A stretch of DNA of 64,000 nt from Taeniopygia guttata (taxonomy: Eukaryota; Chordata; Aves; Passeriformes; Estrildidae): positions 73,206,501 to 73,270,500 of the forward strand of contig NC_133028.1 in the NCBI RefSeq assembly GCF_048771995.1, given 5' to 3'. Under the pieces are notes generated by a model, which ran no database searches, was not told the origin of the DNA, and saw nothing but the letters and a program-made list of their open reading frames with translations. The first letter of the stretch is position 1, and each line of letters begins with the position of its first letter. The position numbers and the translations under genes were made by a program. Below are positions 1 through 12,700 of this stretch, one piece after another.

Positions 1-1426
1 GGGGGTCACAGGGGGAGGAAGCCAATGCTGAACAATTCTCTCAGGAGGCAAACACCAACCTGACCTGACGCAGAGCTCTGTAAGCCCAGCACATCAACCT
101 CCTGGGAATCAGCGCCTGCTTACAAACTCATCCACGGAAATGTTTTTAACCAGGATATCATGATTTATCTCAGCATAGAGAATTTTCTTTTTTTAAACTC
201 ACGGTATTCTGGCAGGTTATATTTATGTTCTTAAGGCCTCTGTGCATCCAGAAACTTAAAAATAAACCTTTGAAGAGTATTTTGGTAGTTAAACTGTAGG
301 TCATAAAAGTTAGATTAAATTTTTTCAAAAATATGTAGATATTTCTAACCACTGTGATATGTTGCTTTTGCTATATTTTAAAATGTATTTCCTATTCCAG
401 TTACGTTTAGCTGTCTCAAAATAACATCTCACTATAATTATTAATTTTGTACTTCAATGACCTTTCAGACCAGTAAGTAACGTACTGTGATTTATGAACG
501 AATCTTAATTACAAAGAGTCTTTGTGGCAGCTGAAAATAAATAAATAAATGCCAATTAGGATCACATTTCAGTGTCCTGTAGACCTGAATTTCAGTAGAA
601 ACCAACAATTTTGCTTGCTTGAGCTATGCAGAGAGGCTTGGTACTTGGGCAGTTTTTGACTATTAAAAGAATTGAAGAAAAAAGAAGAAGCTATTTAATT
701 TTACTGTTTCTAAACAAATTAAGTTTTGTCTGGGTAAGAGTGCTGCGATCAGCACAAAGGTTTCCTGCATGCCATTTCTCAGGATGTCAGGGATGCATTT
801 GTGAGGATTCTCTACTTGTTTTTCCATTGCAATGAGGCAAAGCCTGTTTTGTGGAGATACAAGGTTGACTAAATCCTTCTTAAGGCAGCAGCACAGAGAA
901 CATGAGCAATGCAACACAAGGAGTATTAGAGTCTGCATAACAAATTTATTGAAGCCCTTATTTTCCCGTACGTTTAAAATCTTTTCTTTTCCTGCTGAAG
1001 ATTATATTCATCCTGAAACATTACCCTTCAAGTGTTAAAATGACAAGTGCTGATGAAGGTAAAGCTGATCAGCTGCCAGCCTCCCACTGCTGAACATTAT
1101 AAAGTTTCTGTTGTTCAAACAGCTCAGTTAATTATCCAAATGTGAAGGATATCAGAAGGGGACCTGCTGAGCTTTACAGCTGACTTCCAGGGAATTATCC
1201 ATAATAGAGCCGTTATAAGAAAATTATGACAGTCACAACATGCAGGGACCTCTGCTTACCTCCCTTGAGGATTTGTGCAGGACCTTATATCAAACAGAGT
1301 TAGGACTTTCCTCAGAATCAAAGGGAAGCTACACTTTGCAAGGGAAAAGCTGTCCAATCAACTTCATGGTGTTTTATCACACAAACCCAGAGAGGATTCT
1401 AGACTCATGCATATTAATTGCCCGCT

Positions 1427-1428
<2 letters not shown>
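1..1428. other. Non-coding DNA, nothing recognised
   Basis: AT-rich sequence without a credible coding frame. The first 140 bases are somewhat GC-richer than what follows. The only simple repeat is a short run of about four AAAT units at 536-550. Open frames of 60-90 codons on both strands overlap each other and show no domain, signal peptide or convincing splice context. Confidence 0.6.
536..550. repeat. Short (AAAT)n microsatellite
   Basis: About four perfect tetranucleotide units, seen directly. Too short to be more than a minor simple repeat. Confidence 0.8.

Positions 1429-1474
<46 letters not shown>
1429..1474. repeat. 46-bp poly(A) homopolymer
   Basis: An uninterrupted run of 46 A, preceded by CCCGCTGC and followed by TTTACTGG. 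An open frame of 141 codons (1240-1665) crosses the run only because AAA is not a stop, so its lysine run is an artefact and not a protein feature. The upstream sequence resembles no retroelement I know. CR1 elements, the main bird LINE, do not end in poly(A), so the run is either a grown simple repeat or the tail of an unrecognised retrocopy. Its exact length is prone to sequencing error. Confidence 0.95.
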
Positions 1475-1477
<3 letters not shown>

Positions 1478-4400
1478 ACTGGCATTCCTCTGCTGCCAGG
1501 GACTACTTGCTTAAATTTAGGTTCTCAAAACTACTATCATGCCTTGCCCACAGTTCAAAATGTAGTCCTTGCTGCTTCTGTGGGAGGTTTTTGAGAAACC
1601 ACAAGGTTCCTTTACAACCAGCACTCATACTGGGTCTTTATGTGACAACAGGTTTGGCTTTTTAAGCTGTTACAGTCAACATTTCATAAACCTGGGACAT
1701 CTCACAGCAAAATAATTCAAAATAATTGAGGACACTTTACTGGCTACTAAGGAATGTGATAGAATGAGCAGTACTGAGGTGGATTGAGTAAAACAGGGAA
1801 CCTGCTCAAATCAGAAAAGCCAGAACTTGAACAAATCTGCAAAGCTCTGGCTGATATTGCAGCAGCTAAAGTTCTGTGACATCTTTATTTGATGGCCACA
1901 GTCACTTGGGCTAGACAAAAAGACATCAAACTCTTTTTTACCCTCCATAATTTGTGCACACACCACGGTGCTGCCCTAGCACAACGCTACTTAGAAGTTG
2001 TTACTTTCTGCTGTTCCCAGTAATCACTCTCCAACACAAATGCAAATAATTTAATTCACCGGTGTGGGCATGCCCTGCCTGGGGAAAATCGCATGGACTT
2101 GTGTGCAAACTATGAAAGAGAAAAGAGAAAACTGAAGGCACTGAGGAAGGTTTTACTGAGGAGTTTATCTTTGAAAATGAACTGAATTAGTTTATTCAAA
2201 TTAAATAATTAATTTTCCATCAGAAAAAGTGGGAAACATTAATACTATCATATCCTACACCAAAGTTCACCATTATAATGATATAAGTTTTTTGAGAGGC
2301 CTATCACCATTGCATCTAGAGACTATCAATTAATCATCTCTAGACATTCTTAATTTTGAATCTCTCTTTGAAATATTGTTTAACTTTGCAGTATATCTTC
2401 TTAGCAGGTGCACCTAACAGCTTCTGTGAAATAATGTGCAGCAGAATGAGCAATTTGGGGTGTGATAATATCAGTGAAAATTACGCCCTGCAATTATTAC
2501 ATAAAGTCATAAATAGGATAGTATAATAATGAAATAGCAATGGAAACCACATTTCCATAATTAAGATAATCCACATTCTGTAGTGCCACAGGTTAATTTG
2601 CAAAATTAATTTGATCTGATAAATGGTCATCAAATTTTCATGATATTAACCGAAACCAAAATCAGTGAAATGTTTCTTTGATATAACCATTCAATTCTTT
2701 CTCTCTCTCTCTTTCTCTCTTTTCTACCACAGACTTCAGCATCAAGAATGGAAAATCCAAAGATGCTTTTCAGATTTTATGCTACAAGCTCCAGAAAAAA
2801 AAAGATTTTGAGAGTATTTTTCACTATCTGTGTAAACTAGTGTTCTGTTATTGGGAATACCTCAGTTATTTTGACAACATCTAATTATAATTTATGTCTC
2901 TTTAACCATCAGTTTACCTTAAGGAAATATGATTACCTGTTTGTTCCCTGAGCCCTAGACCTGAACTGCTCCTCCTCTGATTTAGAATTGCCTTGTCAAA
3001 CTTCTTAAAGTCAGTTGCAAAAGCAAACATCTTGAGATATGTGTACATTAAGGTACCAAACACTGCCAAACACTGAATATAATTTGCAACGTGAAATTCC
3101 TCAGGTGTCACTGTAGGCTGAGGCCAAAGTTCCAGGCAGCATTCTGAAAAATGAAAATGGCTCACAGCAGGAAGCTTTTGGTTTTTGAAAGTGACAATTA
3201 CACCTGCTTTTACTAGGAAAACTATTTAGCTAAATAAAAATTAAATTCATCTTAAATGAAAAGAACATGCTTTAAATATCTGGACTATAAAGTCACAGAT
3301 GAAACCTCTCCATTCCAGGTTCCCTCCAGATCAGGGTCTTGGCAGCCCATTAGACTTAGAGGATTAATTGATTCTTCCATTCAATACTTGAGTAAAAACC
3401 CCCAAACAAAAGTACATCCACCCCCAGCCTACTCTTGATATTAAGAAGGGGGATGTGTGTGCATGGATGTCAGGACAACTGATTTTAATAAAATTCCATG
3501 TATTGTTGCCTAAACGTAAGCCATTAACAGAAAAAATGCATGTTACATAAAATACTCCTATTATTTTAAAATTTATTTTCACTTCAAACTCTTAGCAAGG
3601 AGGAAAATAGAATTCCATTAATTTCTTGAATCCTTGTATTTCTAATGAATAGCCCAGCTATACAAGTACTCATTCACTCAGAACAAGAGGCATTAATTTC
3701 CTTTGTCACAAATAGAGCAAAATTTTCCAATGGCTCATGAAAGTGTTTTAACCACTAAGCTATTGGTTACACACAGATCAGAACACTAGGAAGTATTGTC
3801 TTAAAAGGTGGAACACAGGATGTCTCTGCATAATAAAGCTGCTTTGTAGTTCTGAGAGAAAAAAGAAAATTTTGACTCCGCTACCTGCAGTGTGGCAGAT
3901 TGCACATTCCCTAAGCAGTGTCTCTTACTAAGATCACTGAAGACCAGAAAAACAAAGCAAAAGAAAAAAAATCACAGCAAATATTGCCTTTAATCTAGAC
4001 AAGCCCTGGCAAAGATCAGCCTTCCATGTCCTATGAAATTATGATGCCATTTTATTTTAAGAGAAGCCCCTCTTGACTTCCATATGATAAGCATACCTTA
4101 GTCCTTTACTCTCCTCAACTGGCTGATTTTACATAACTCAAGAGGAGTGTTATTTCTGGGAAGACAAAATTAACCCTATTCTAACAGGAAGATCTGCAAA
4201 GTCATTAACATTTTCACTGAATGCACCTTTTTTCCCCTGTTTTTTCTAGAAGTATCATTCTTTGTTGTAATCTTTCCCCTTCACACTGCAATGTCTGGTT
4301 TAAAGAATCAGTGTAAGCAAACAATGTCTCCTGAAGCAAGAGACAAGGCTTTCATGAGAAATAATTGTTTGACTGGTATATTTCCCAAGAGACTACAAAA

Positions 4401-7400
4401 ATTATTTCCAAACTACACCATCCAGGAGTATACAAAATCCAGTCATTTCTCATTAAACAAGGTCTCTTGAGGGCCAGCTCCCAGGGATGCTTCTGTGCTA
4501 TCTAGATACTTTTATACACTAAATTCTCAAACCCCAAATTGATTTTAATCAACTTTTTTCCCCAACTCATTCCACATGCACTCACTCTCTATTTTTATTT
4601 ATTTATATTTTAAAGTCCAGTGATTTTGAGATATTGTCTTTCATATCTATAACCTCAAGGGCATTTAAAGTTCTGATGACATTGAGATCACTAGATCGCA
4701 GATAACTCTCAACTTTTATCTTATTTATCATCCTTGTCTTGTTTTCCAGCAATATGAGGAGCAAGTACAAAATAGCCTATACTTTTACCAAATAGGCTGC
4801 AAAATCTTTCAGAATGGACTCCTGTCCTCCAGGAAGAGGTACCCCTTATCAAGTCCATAATTTCCAGCCAGTCAATATAAACTAATTGGATTTCCAATGA
4901 TTGATGATCTATCCTTCTTATAGGCTTTCCTTATCTTTCTTTTCTTTTTAAATCTTGCCTGGGAGGTCTATACCAATTTTCAGTCATTTTTAGGTTTTAA
5001 TTTGCCTATCTTTCTTCTTCATCTAAACTGTCCCTACTCAGGTGTTCAAACTACACATGCCATTTATTTCTTCTGTCAAGGAAGCTTCTTTGTCCATATT
5101 GCCATATGTCTTTATGTCCTGCTCTGTCTATGCCTTTTACTATATGTATTTATCAAGGCATTTCAATCTTTCTTCTTAGGACATATTTACAAAATGGGTA
5201 TTAAGAAAGAGATATATTTGTGCAACTAATTAAGCTCCTACTGAGAGATCTGTTTTTATAAGAAAGCTGGCAGCTCTGCCTGCATGGCATAAGTACTCTG
5301 AAAACGCATGCAGTCCTGAGGAAATTAGGTATTTCAATGAGTGCGCCTTTCCTGGATAGTGCCAGACATTTTGCTATTCAGAGATCTGCAGAAGCTGCAG
5401 ATATTCACCTCACCTGAAAAATCTGACCCTTGCTTAATATTAGGCAGTCATATACAAAAATCATTGTTTCAAAGAGTCTGTGCTACACTATCCATGTGTG
5501 CCTGATGGGATTAAGAACACTTATGAATCCCCTGTAAAGTTATATTTACAATTTTTACAGAATGTTGAAGAGTCTTTCTACAAGAAAGCAGTGCTGTTTA
5601 TTTAGCCAAACACCTACACAAATAAAGAAGCACCATTGCAACCAGGAATGATTCAACTGTAATCAGACACAGACTAAGCTGGGAAGCTTTGACCCTCCTG
5701 TGTGTTTACACTCTTTGGTGCTAGCTCTGTTCTAATGGTATGAAGCAGGATTAGGTCAAAGATAAAGATTTCTCACTATCACAACTCTATTTCATTCAGA
5801 AGGTCAAAAGATAATGGAAAACAGAAATCTAGTCTGTGCTGCTGTACATGCATCAAGCAGCCTGGGGCAGTCAGTGCTGCTCAGCACTGTAACTTTGCTT
5901 TAGTGCAGTGTCTGTGCTACACTCAGGGATTTCCACTTGTAGAGCTCAAGCAGACCAGAAACCTGAATTTCTGAGACTACAGACTTACCCTTACACAATT
6001 TTTCTGAATGTCATGAAAAGGTTTAGGGTTACTTACCTAAACCACTTATGCAGCACAGCACAAGAATACCTTGATTTGTTTAGTGGAAGGCTTTGATTCT
6101 TTTTGCATCCATCACCTTGGAAACAAAATGTGAGTATGTGGTTGTTCCCTTTACAGCGTGAGAAGTGCTGGATTTACAGCCTTGACAGCTGATGTGCTGC
6201 TCAGAGCCTCTGACATGCACAGTTCAGCAGTAAAAGGTTGGAGCTTTCTTTTACTTTCTGCCAAGATGCCTCAATCCTGATTGGGAAAGAAACTGCAGGT
6301 AAGGACACACATATAGCTCCCACCTTCCCAAAATTTCCTCCTAAATAGTGTTATCTGTCATTCTTCTTGTAGTTTTTGTGACTCAGGGAGAAGACAGACT
6401 CCTAGTCCATACTTATTAAAATGGTCAAAACAGAAGTTTAAAGAGTTTCAGTATAAAGACTTTTTTAAAATTAATATATTTTCTATATATTAAATGAAGC
6501 AAAAGAAATCTTCTTATGCTGGCTAGTTATAATGTTATTCATGATGTCATTCATGGTCCTGCTTTCACCAGGTAATATGATGCTAATGGAGAAAAACACC
6601 TACTAATTTTCCACATTGTCAAATTACATTATATTCAAACTGTTAACTAAAATTTAAGGAATGCTGAGCCTATACTCAGGCCTCAAAGTTAAAACTCACT
6701 TTCTTTTTACATAATTGCTTTAATTGCAGATAATATTCAAAGGGAAGATGGCTTCAGTGTTTGCTGCTTTATATGCTGTGCAATAGACACTGAAGAGATA
6801 AATACGTGGATGGAGAAAGGGAAGGAGTCATCTCAATGATTATTTTGTGCTGCGTGGGTATTCTTACTAAATCTCTTGAGATGCCTCACCTTGGAGCTTT
6901 TCCTGGAGGTTTGTCACTTCTTCCTTCTGTTGATGTAGTAAGGCACACAAAGCACAGCCACATTCCTCTTTTGCCAGCCATTGATACATTTTCAATTTCC
7001 ATTACTTTTGATTGCTATATAAAAATTTGATTCCGACTCAACTTTTCGGAGCAGCTGCAAAAGAGTGCAGAATAATAATCAGCATCCCCTTGAGCATAAA
7101 CACAGACTCATTTGGGCACATGCAGTCATCAACTGCAGAACACTTGTAGCCAGGCTGGATTCTTTTTACTGATATATATGTGAGGCTGGTGTACTAATAG
7201 AGGATGTCCTAGTAATCCAGCTGCTCTAGAATAAAACAACAAAAAATAGAATAGACTAGATATAGTCCAAAATTTTTGAGCGACTTGAAAATATATTCAG
7301 TTTACTTAGCAAACCAGAAATCTGTTATATGTAGAAAATGACTTGTCTAAGTACTCACTGAAGTACCCAGACCAGCAGCCCCTTTCCCAGTGCTCTGCTG

Positions 7401-9414
7401 TGGCTTTTTCCCCTATCAGAAAAATAAAATTAATGCAAAACTACTTGTTACTAAATGGGTTATATTTGCAGACATCAATCCATGCAGTTCTGGAGTCCTG
7501 GCAACAAGTTAATGAGGTTTGAGCATTCAGCCACTGAGATAAAAGTGACCCAGAGAAACAACAGAGCTGTCAGGCTGTCATTTCTAGCTGGCAGCATAAT
7601 GAAACCTACAACAGAGGGCAGTTAAGAATAAATGCATAATAATAATCTGGTTGGAAATAACACTCTAACAATCATTTTCCTTATTTAGGGATAACCCTTC
7701 TTAACTCAGTAAATTGTTTTGTATTTATTTATTTGACAGATATGCAACAAGGGCAGTAACCACATGGAATAAATGTGCACTTATTTAGTGATTTTTCTTT
7801 TTTCAAGGCACAGACACTATTTAATTTTAAAAATGATTCTCCAGGAGAAAAATTAAATCCATGTAACTAAAGTATTACTGCAAAAATACCTCTCAAGGGG
7901 TTGAGCAGCATTTAAATATATACTGCTTGAATTCTGATGTCAGTGCTCCCAATTGTAAGATCACAAAAACTGAAAACATATTATTGCTGAATATTAAATA
8001 CACTGTTTGGATATACTCAGGACACACAAAAAGTGTGGATGCTCATTATAGATACCTCCATCAGAAATTAATTTCTCCTCCACAATCTGAGTCAAGGAGA
8101 ATAAATGAACCTAAATTTCTCTTCTCCCCAAAAAGAAAATTTCCCTCTATTTCCTCAGGTGTGCTCAGCACTCACTATGGGTATGCTCTAGGGTTTCTGG
8201 TGCACGCAGCCTGTCTGGAACAAAAGAAAACAAATGGAAGCTGTTACAGAATTCATCCAGTGGTTTCCTCCTGTAAAAAGGTATTACAGATTGCAGTTGC
8301 TCACCACAGACCGTGAGTAACATCCTGCCTTACACTGGGTCACAAAGGCACTAATAGAGGGAACTTTGCATCAGCTACACAGATAGCAACTGTGTCAGAT
8401 ACCAAAAATAAAAATATGGAGCTCCAGCTTGAAAAGGGTTTGCACAATAAGACAACATAAAACTGGCCTGTGTCATCTTTTCTCTCTTAGAAGTCTATTG
8501 TTTATCAATTGTTTGTCAATTGGAAATTTAAGTTTAACCTTGCCGAAGATGTATCTACACTATAAATGTTTAGAAATATAGGGAACCTCTTAATTCTAGG
8601 CCAGAGCATTTGGGTGATGCTCCTATACAAATTCTAGGAACATCAAAATTTTAATTTGCTTTTCCTAGTTATTGCCACCTCTCTTGCATATTCTGTGTGT
8701 GACTGTTTTCCTCTGTCATCTATTAACTTAAATTTTTTAAGTTTTATTGCATCTTTTCTATGCTATATTATGTGTTAAATTCTCCTTTTAAATAAAGCTG
8801 GAATTACATTTTTGCTCAAGATCAGGAAATAGTGAATTTTCATGGCTGGAACTAGGCAGTAAAAACTTATTCATCACTATCATAAATATGGCATGTGTAA
8901 GAGAATAGAAAATGCTCCAAGATGTATTTATTTTTTTCTTTCTGTTGAACAATATTGCTAATCCAACATGAAAAATCGTGCCATTTAGGATTTCCACAGC
9001 AGCAGATGATACAATTTCAGGGGGGAATACAGATACTTTTAAAGTCTGTACCTATCTCCTCCTCATTGACCCAAATATGTTAAGTGTCACTTAACACTCT
9101 GGGTCAGTGACCTTGTGGAGGCATCATAGAAGGAGTTAAAAAAGTGAATAACTGTTCTTCTGCTATAATCTTGGCACAAAAAGGAGGATTAATTTTACTT
9201 TAAAGGCCTTTTACCCCGTTTTTACAAAATCATTCTTGGAACACTAGTGTCAATTCTAGTTTTAAAATATCTTAGTGCTGGAAAGGTAAAGGAAAAAAGT
9301 AATTGCATTTATCTGTGATCTGAGTGCTGGAAATTTGCATGAGTTATGAATGACAGCTTGAGAAATCCCAATCAATTAAAAAAGGGAACTTTGGAGATCA
9401 TTTAATGAACTAGA
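1475..9414. other. Non-coding AT-rich DNA, no gene recognised
   Basis: Eight kilobases with dense stops in all frames. The longest open stretch is 7927-8316 on the plus strand (129 codons). It starts at TTG rather than ATG and shows no recognisable domain, so it is not called. The only notable local feature is a CT-rich tract at 2695-2725. No CpG island, tRNA-like sequence or recognisable interspersed repeat was seen. Confidence 0.55.
2695..2725 (+). repeat. Pyrimidine (CT-rich) tract
   Basis: A 31-base uninterrupted pyrimidine run made mostly of CT units, followed within a few bases by ACCACAG. This looks like a splice acceptor, but no good exon or donor site follows, so it is recorded only as a simple repeat. 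Confidence 0.8.
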
Positions 9415-9419
9415 GTAAG

Positions 9420-9772
9420 CGGAAACTTCAAAAACGTCAACGGAAAAGTTCCCATTTTCAGCTCAGTACGCAAGATAAGACTTTGAGAGTCGTAAGTACC
9501 TAATACCATTTCAGGAATTTAGTAGAGGGTAAAGATTAAAGCTTACTGTCTCCACAGGGTGCTGAGCTCCTGATTCATGTGTTTTATAACATCAAGTCTG
9601 GATTATTGTAATACCCTGTTTGTACGCCTCTTTGATACAGCGGTTTGTCGCTCACGAGCTCCAACATGCACAGCTTAAAACAGCTCGGATCCTCAGTGGA
9701 ACTGAACTGTATCAGCATCCTACCAGACCTGATTGCCTCTTTGTCAGATTTAAAACCACTTTTAAATGTGCG
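9420..9772. other. CpG-retaining patch overlapping the LINE relic
   Basis: About eleven CpG dinucleotides fall in 350 bases, from the GCGG at 9420 through the GTGCGTG near 9770. Flanking kilobases carry only a few. Ancient repeats in methylated vertebrate genomes normally lose CpGs by deamination, so the patch suggests either a younger insertion or constraint. It is not dense enough to be a CpG island. Confidence 0.5.
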
Positions 9773-9790
9773 TGTTACACACTTTTTTCA
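9505..9790 (+). pseudogene. Degenerate L2-type LINE ORF2 relic (C-terminal region)
   Basis: Remains of a non-LTR retrotransposon polyprotein, from the segment after the reverse transcriptase core. Seen directly: 9540-9584 encodes SLLSPQGAELLIHVF; after a one-base shift, 9586-9621 encodes ITSSLDYCNTLF; after another shift, 9659-9706 encodes LQHAQLKTARILSGTE and 9734-9766 encodes CLFVRFKTTFK. These follow, in order and with correct spacing, the family pattern in which a leucine-serine/aspartate-alanine-glutamate stretch leads to an HAFxTSRLDYCNSLL block, an LQxVQNAAARLLTGT block and an HWLPVRFRIxFK block. A weaker HFRN match precedes at about 9507-9518, followed by an in-frame stop. Stops and at least two frameshifts show it cannot make the protein. 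The L2 rather than CR1 assignment rests on the remembered motif pattern. It is unusual in keeping many CpG sites for an old repeat. Confidence 0.78.
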
Positions 9791-9799
9791 CCTTTTCTT

Positions 9800-12700
9800 T
9801 CTTTTTTCAGGCTAACCTAATGATTTCTCATTTTCTCTGCTTGCTGCATATTATGGTGACAACTGCACTACTGGCTACAGATGCTGAGAGCAGCTGTGCC
9901 CTCAACATAACAAGAAATACAGTGAGAGAAAACATTCAGACTAGGATAGATATTAGAAACTCCACAGAACAGATTTCTTAATGCATGTATTTGTTGTTCT
10001 CTTGTTTCATGTTTCAGAGTGTGTCTGGCTGTGGAGAAGGGACACTGAAAACTTGAGAACCACAAGACAATTTAGCCTTTTTTAAAAATACTTTTCACAT
10101 TTGAAAAGTGTCATTGGAGAATGATGGATAATATTTTATGAATATATACAAATTAGCTATTCCAGTAATATATTCTAATGAATCAAGGCAGTAATACAAA
10201 TGATTGCTGAGAAATCATGGATATGGGAAGAGGCAGTAAGTGATGGGAGAAAAATAATTCCAGTGGATAATAGTGATAGCTTTAAGATACAAGAAGAAGG
10301 TGTCATGAATGGTGCACCACCACAGAGGGTAAATCTTTTAAAATGTATTCACTGCATCTACTTGCACAAAGAAATATTGAAAGTAGAAAGCATAATGATC
10401 AAATATTTAGTCTTAATTTCAAGAGAATTCAGCACTCCAAAGACAACTGTAAATTTCATTGCGTCTCCTAGTTAAGTAAAGAGATGTTACTTGAATACTT
10501 GAATGGAGTACCAATACAAAACCTATTGAAACTCCAGCTCTGGAAAGAAGTATGCACAACAGAAATGTGTACAAAAACTGAATGAAATATTACATCAAAG
10601 TTTTACTATTTTAAACAAATAACTTCAGTATTCCAGTGGACTGAAAGATTTAAATATCAAACCCTGGACCCTATTGTGTAAGGGATCTTAACTCTGTTCT
10701 AGAGAGATAAGAGAAATATGTAGGTAAGTAAGAAAAATTGCCATGTCACAGAATGCAATGTCAATTATCTGGATGTATCTGAAGGCAAAAACAAAAATTG
10801 CACACATAAACTATTCAGGTTGGTCTACAGGAATTTAGTTGAGTTTTTGCAGAAAATGGAGGGGAGTTACTCTGAGCATTACAAAAATCTTACAAAATGA
10901 CAAAAGTCTTGCTTGTTGCAACAGGCAAAAAAGTAGAAACTGCAATGTCTCAAAACATCTTGTATTTATTATAGGAATCCATTGGATTAATGGATAATCC
11001 CATTTGGCTAAAACAGAAATAAACACAAATCTTTCATACCTTGATTCCCACCACCATTCCTGTGAAGCATGATGCCATCCCAACTAATTACAGATGCAGG
11101 GATATGGCCCAATATTATGTTAATAATTTCAAAGCTTTTTCTAGTATGAATTCTTAGCTTTATTTTTGTCTTATATAGTTTTACATTTTCTGTGCTTTTA
11201 TCCTGATTGCATATTTCCCTAGTTACACTGAAAAAGCATATTAATAAAAAAAAATGCTTTGTAAGAATTTAGTCTTGGGTTCTTTCTTTCCAGATTAGTT
11301 TCTCCTCTAAAGCACTACTTCAGTATAACAATCTCAGATTTACATCAGGTTTGCTGAATTTTCAGATTCACTGAATATAGTAGTGTAGATAAGAATCTTC
11401 CCCATTCTGATTTTTGTAGACAGTCCCTTTTTTTTCTACTCCTTATTCCTTGTTTTTATAAAAACATAGGTTTCCTCAGAAGTTTGTGGGTTTTTTCCTT
11501 CTCTCTCTCTTATTTATTTGTTTGTTTGTTTTATTTAATTATTTGGCTAGGTCAACTGCTTTCTTTGCTGTGGCAGTGAATACATTTCAAAATGGGTTTC
11601 ATTGATGTGTCTGCTGGATCTGCTGCTTACACCATTTGTTCCCTGCCTGCGCTGCACTGGAAAAGCTCTGAGTTATGGTGATAAGGACAGGAGAACAGAA
11701 CAGCACAGCCTCGGAGAAGCAGATAAAGGGTGTAGCTTAGGCAAACTGAAGTCATGAAAAACAAGCAGGGTGCCAGCTCAGCTCTGCTAGGCTGACAAAG
11801 CAGAAGCCAGGCAAAGCAATGATGCTGCACTTACCCAAAAGCAGGGATCAAAGAACAGCCACCTGAAAAGGATACTGGACTTAGGCAAACACAAAAGAAC
11901 AATGAGACTGCTATTAATTAAAAACAAATAAACCCCATAAACTAGGCATTTCAAATAATTACTTAGGTTTTTTTTTTTGTTATTTTTCACATAACTTCTC
12001 AACTTAAAAAAAAAAGGGTGAAGGAATCAAGAGCGCTGCCTGCCTGCTCTTTTTGACTCACTTCTTAAAGAAAACAGGAGGCTTAGTACTGAAAATTCCA
12101 ATAAAGGAAGGAATTGCCAGGAAGCATTGTGTAAGCTGCCCAAACCCCAGAGAGAGGCAGACATGTCCCTGTCCCCAGCATTTCCTGGTTTCATTGTTTT
12201 TCAGCTGATTTTCTATCTTGCATGGTTTTATCAGACACTCATCTTCCTCACAGTGCCCAAGGGGGCAACAGAGCAGAGCCTGCTCACAGAACAAATGCCT
12301 ACACAAGAGAGGTGACACCTTGCATTAAGATCCTTTGGGGTTCTGGCTGTTGTGTCCATCCAGTGTCACCCTCTGCCATTGAATTCAGGATTCACTTTTG
12401 ACAGCAAGATCATTTACTAATCTCTGAGTTTGAAGTCAGTTCTCTGCTTTAGTATCATTTCAGCTGCCAGCACTCTAAATAATGCAAATATTAGAATGAA
12501 CTGCTGTAGTAAAAGAAAGCCAGGAAGACAGAACATTCCTCATGCTTTTGGTAATGTTTTTTTGCACTTGTGATGGGGCCTGGAATGCAAAGGGAGGAGC
12601 TAAGGCTGCCAGTCACAATCCACTGCTCTCTCAAGCAGCAAACCCAGAGAAGTGAAGAGCTAAGTTATTGGCCAGATGTGATGCCAGCTAGATCCTTAGA

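Noticed and set aside
1240..1665. 141-codon open frame, the longest in the window
   Set aside because: It is held open by the poly(A) run, which encodes only lysines. The flanks show no domain, so it is not a gene.
2695..2813. Possible exon after a strong pyrimidine tract ending in CACAG
   Set aside because: No good donor site follows, and the frame ATGGAAAATCC... soon runs into an A-rich tract. An acceptor-like signal alone is common.
7927..8316. 129-codon open frame
   Set aside because: It begins at TTG rather than ATG, has no recognisable domain and no convincing exon boundaries.
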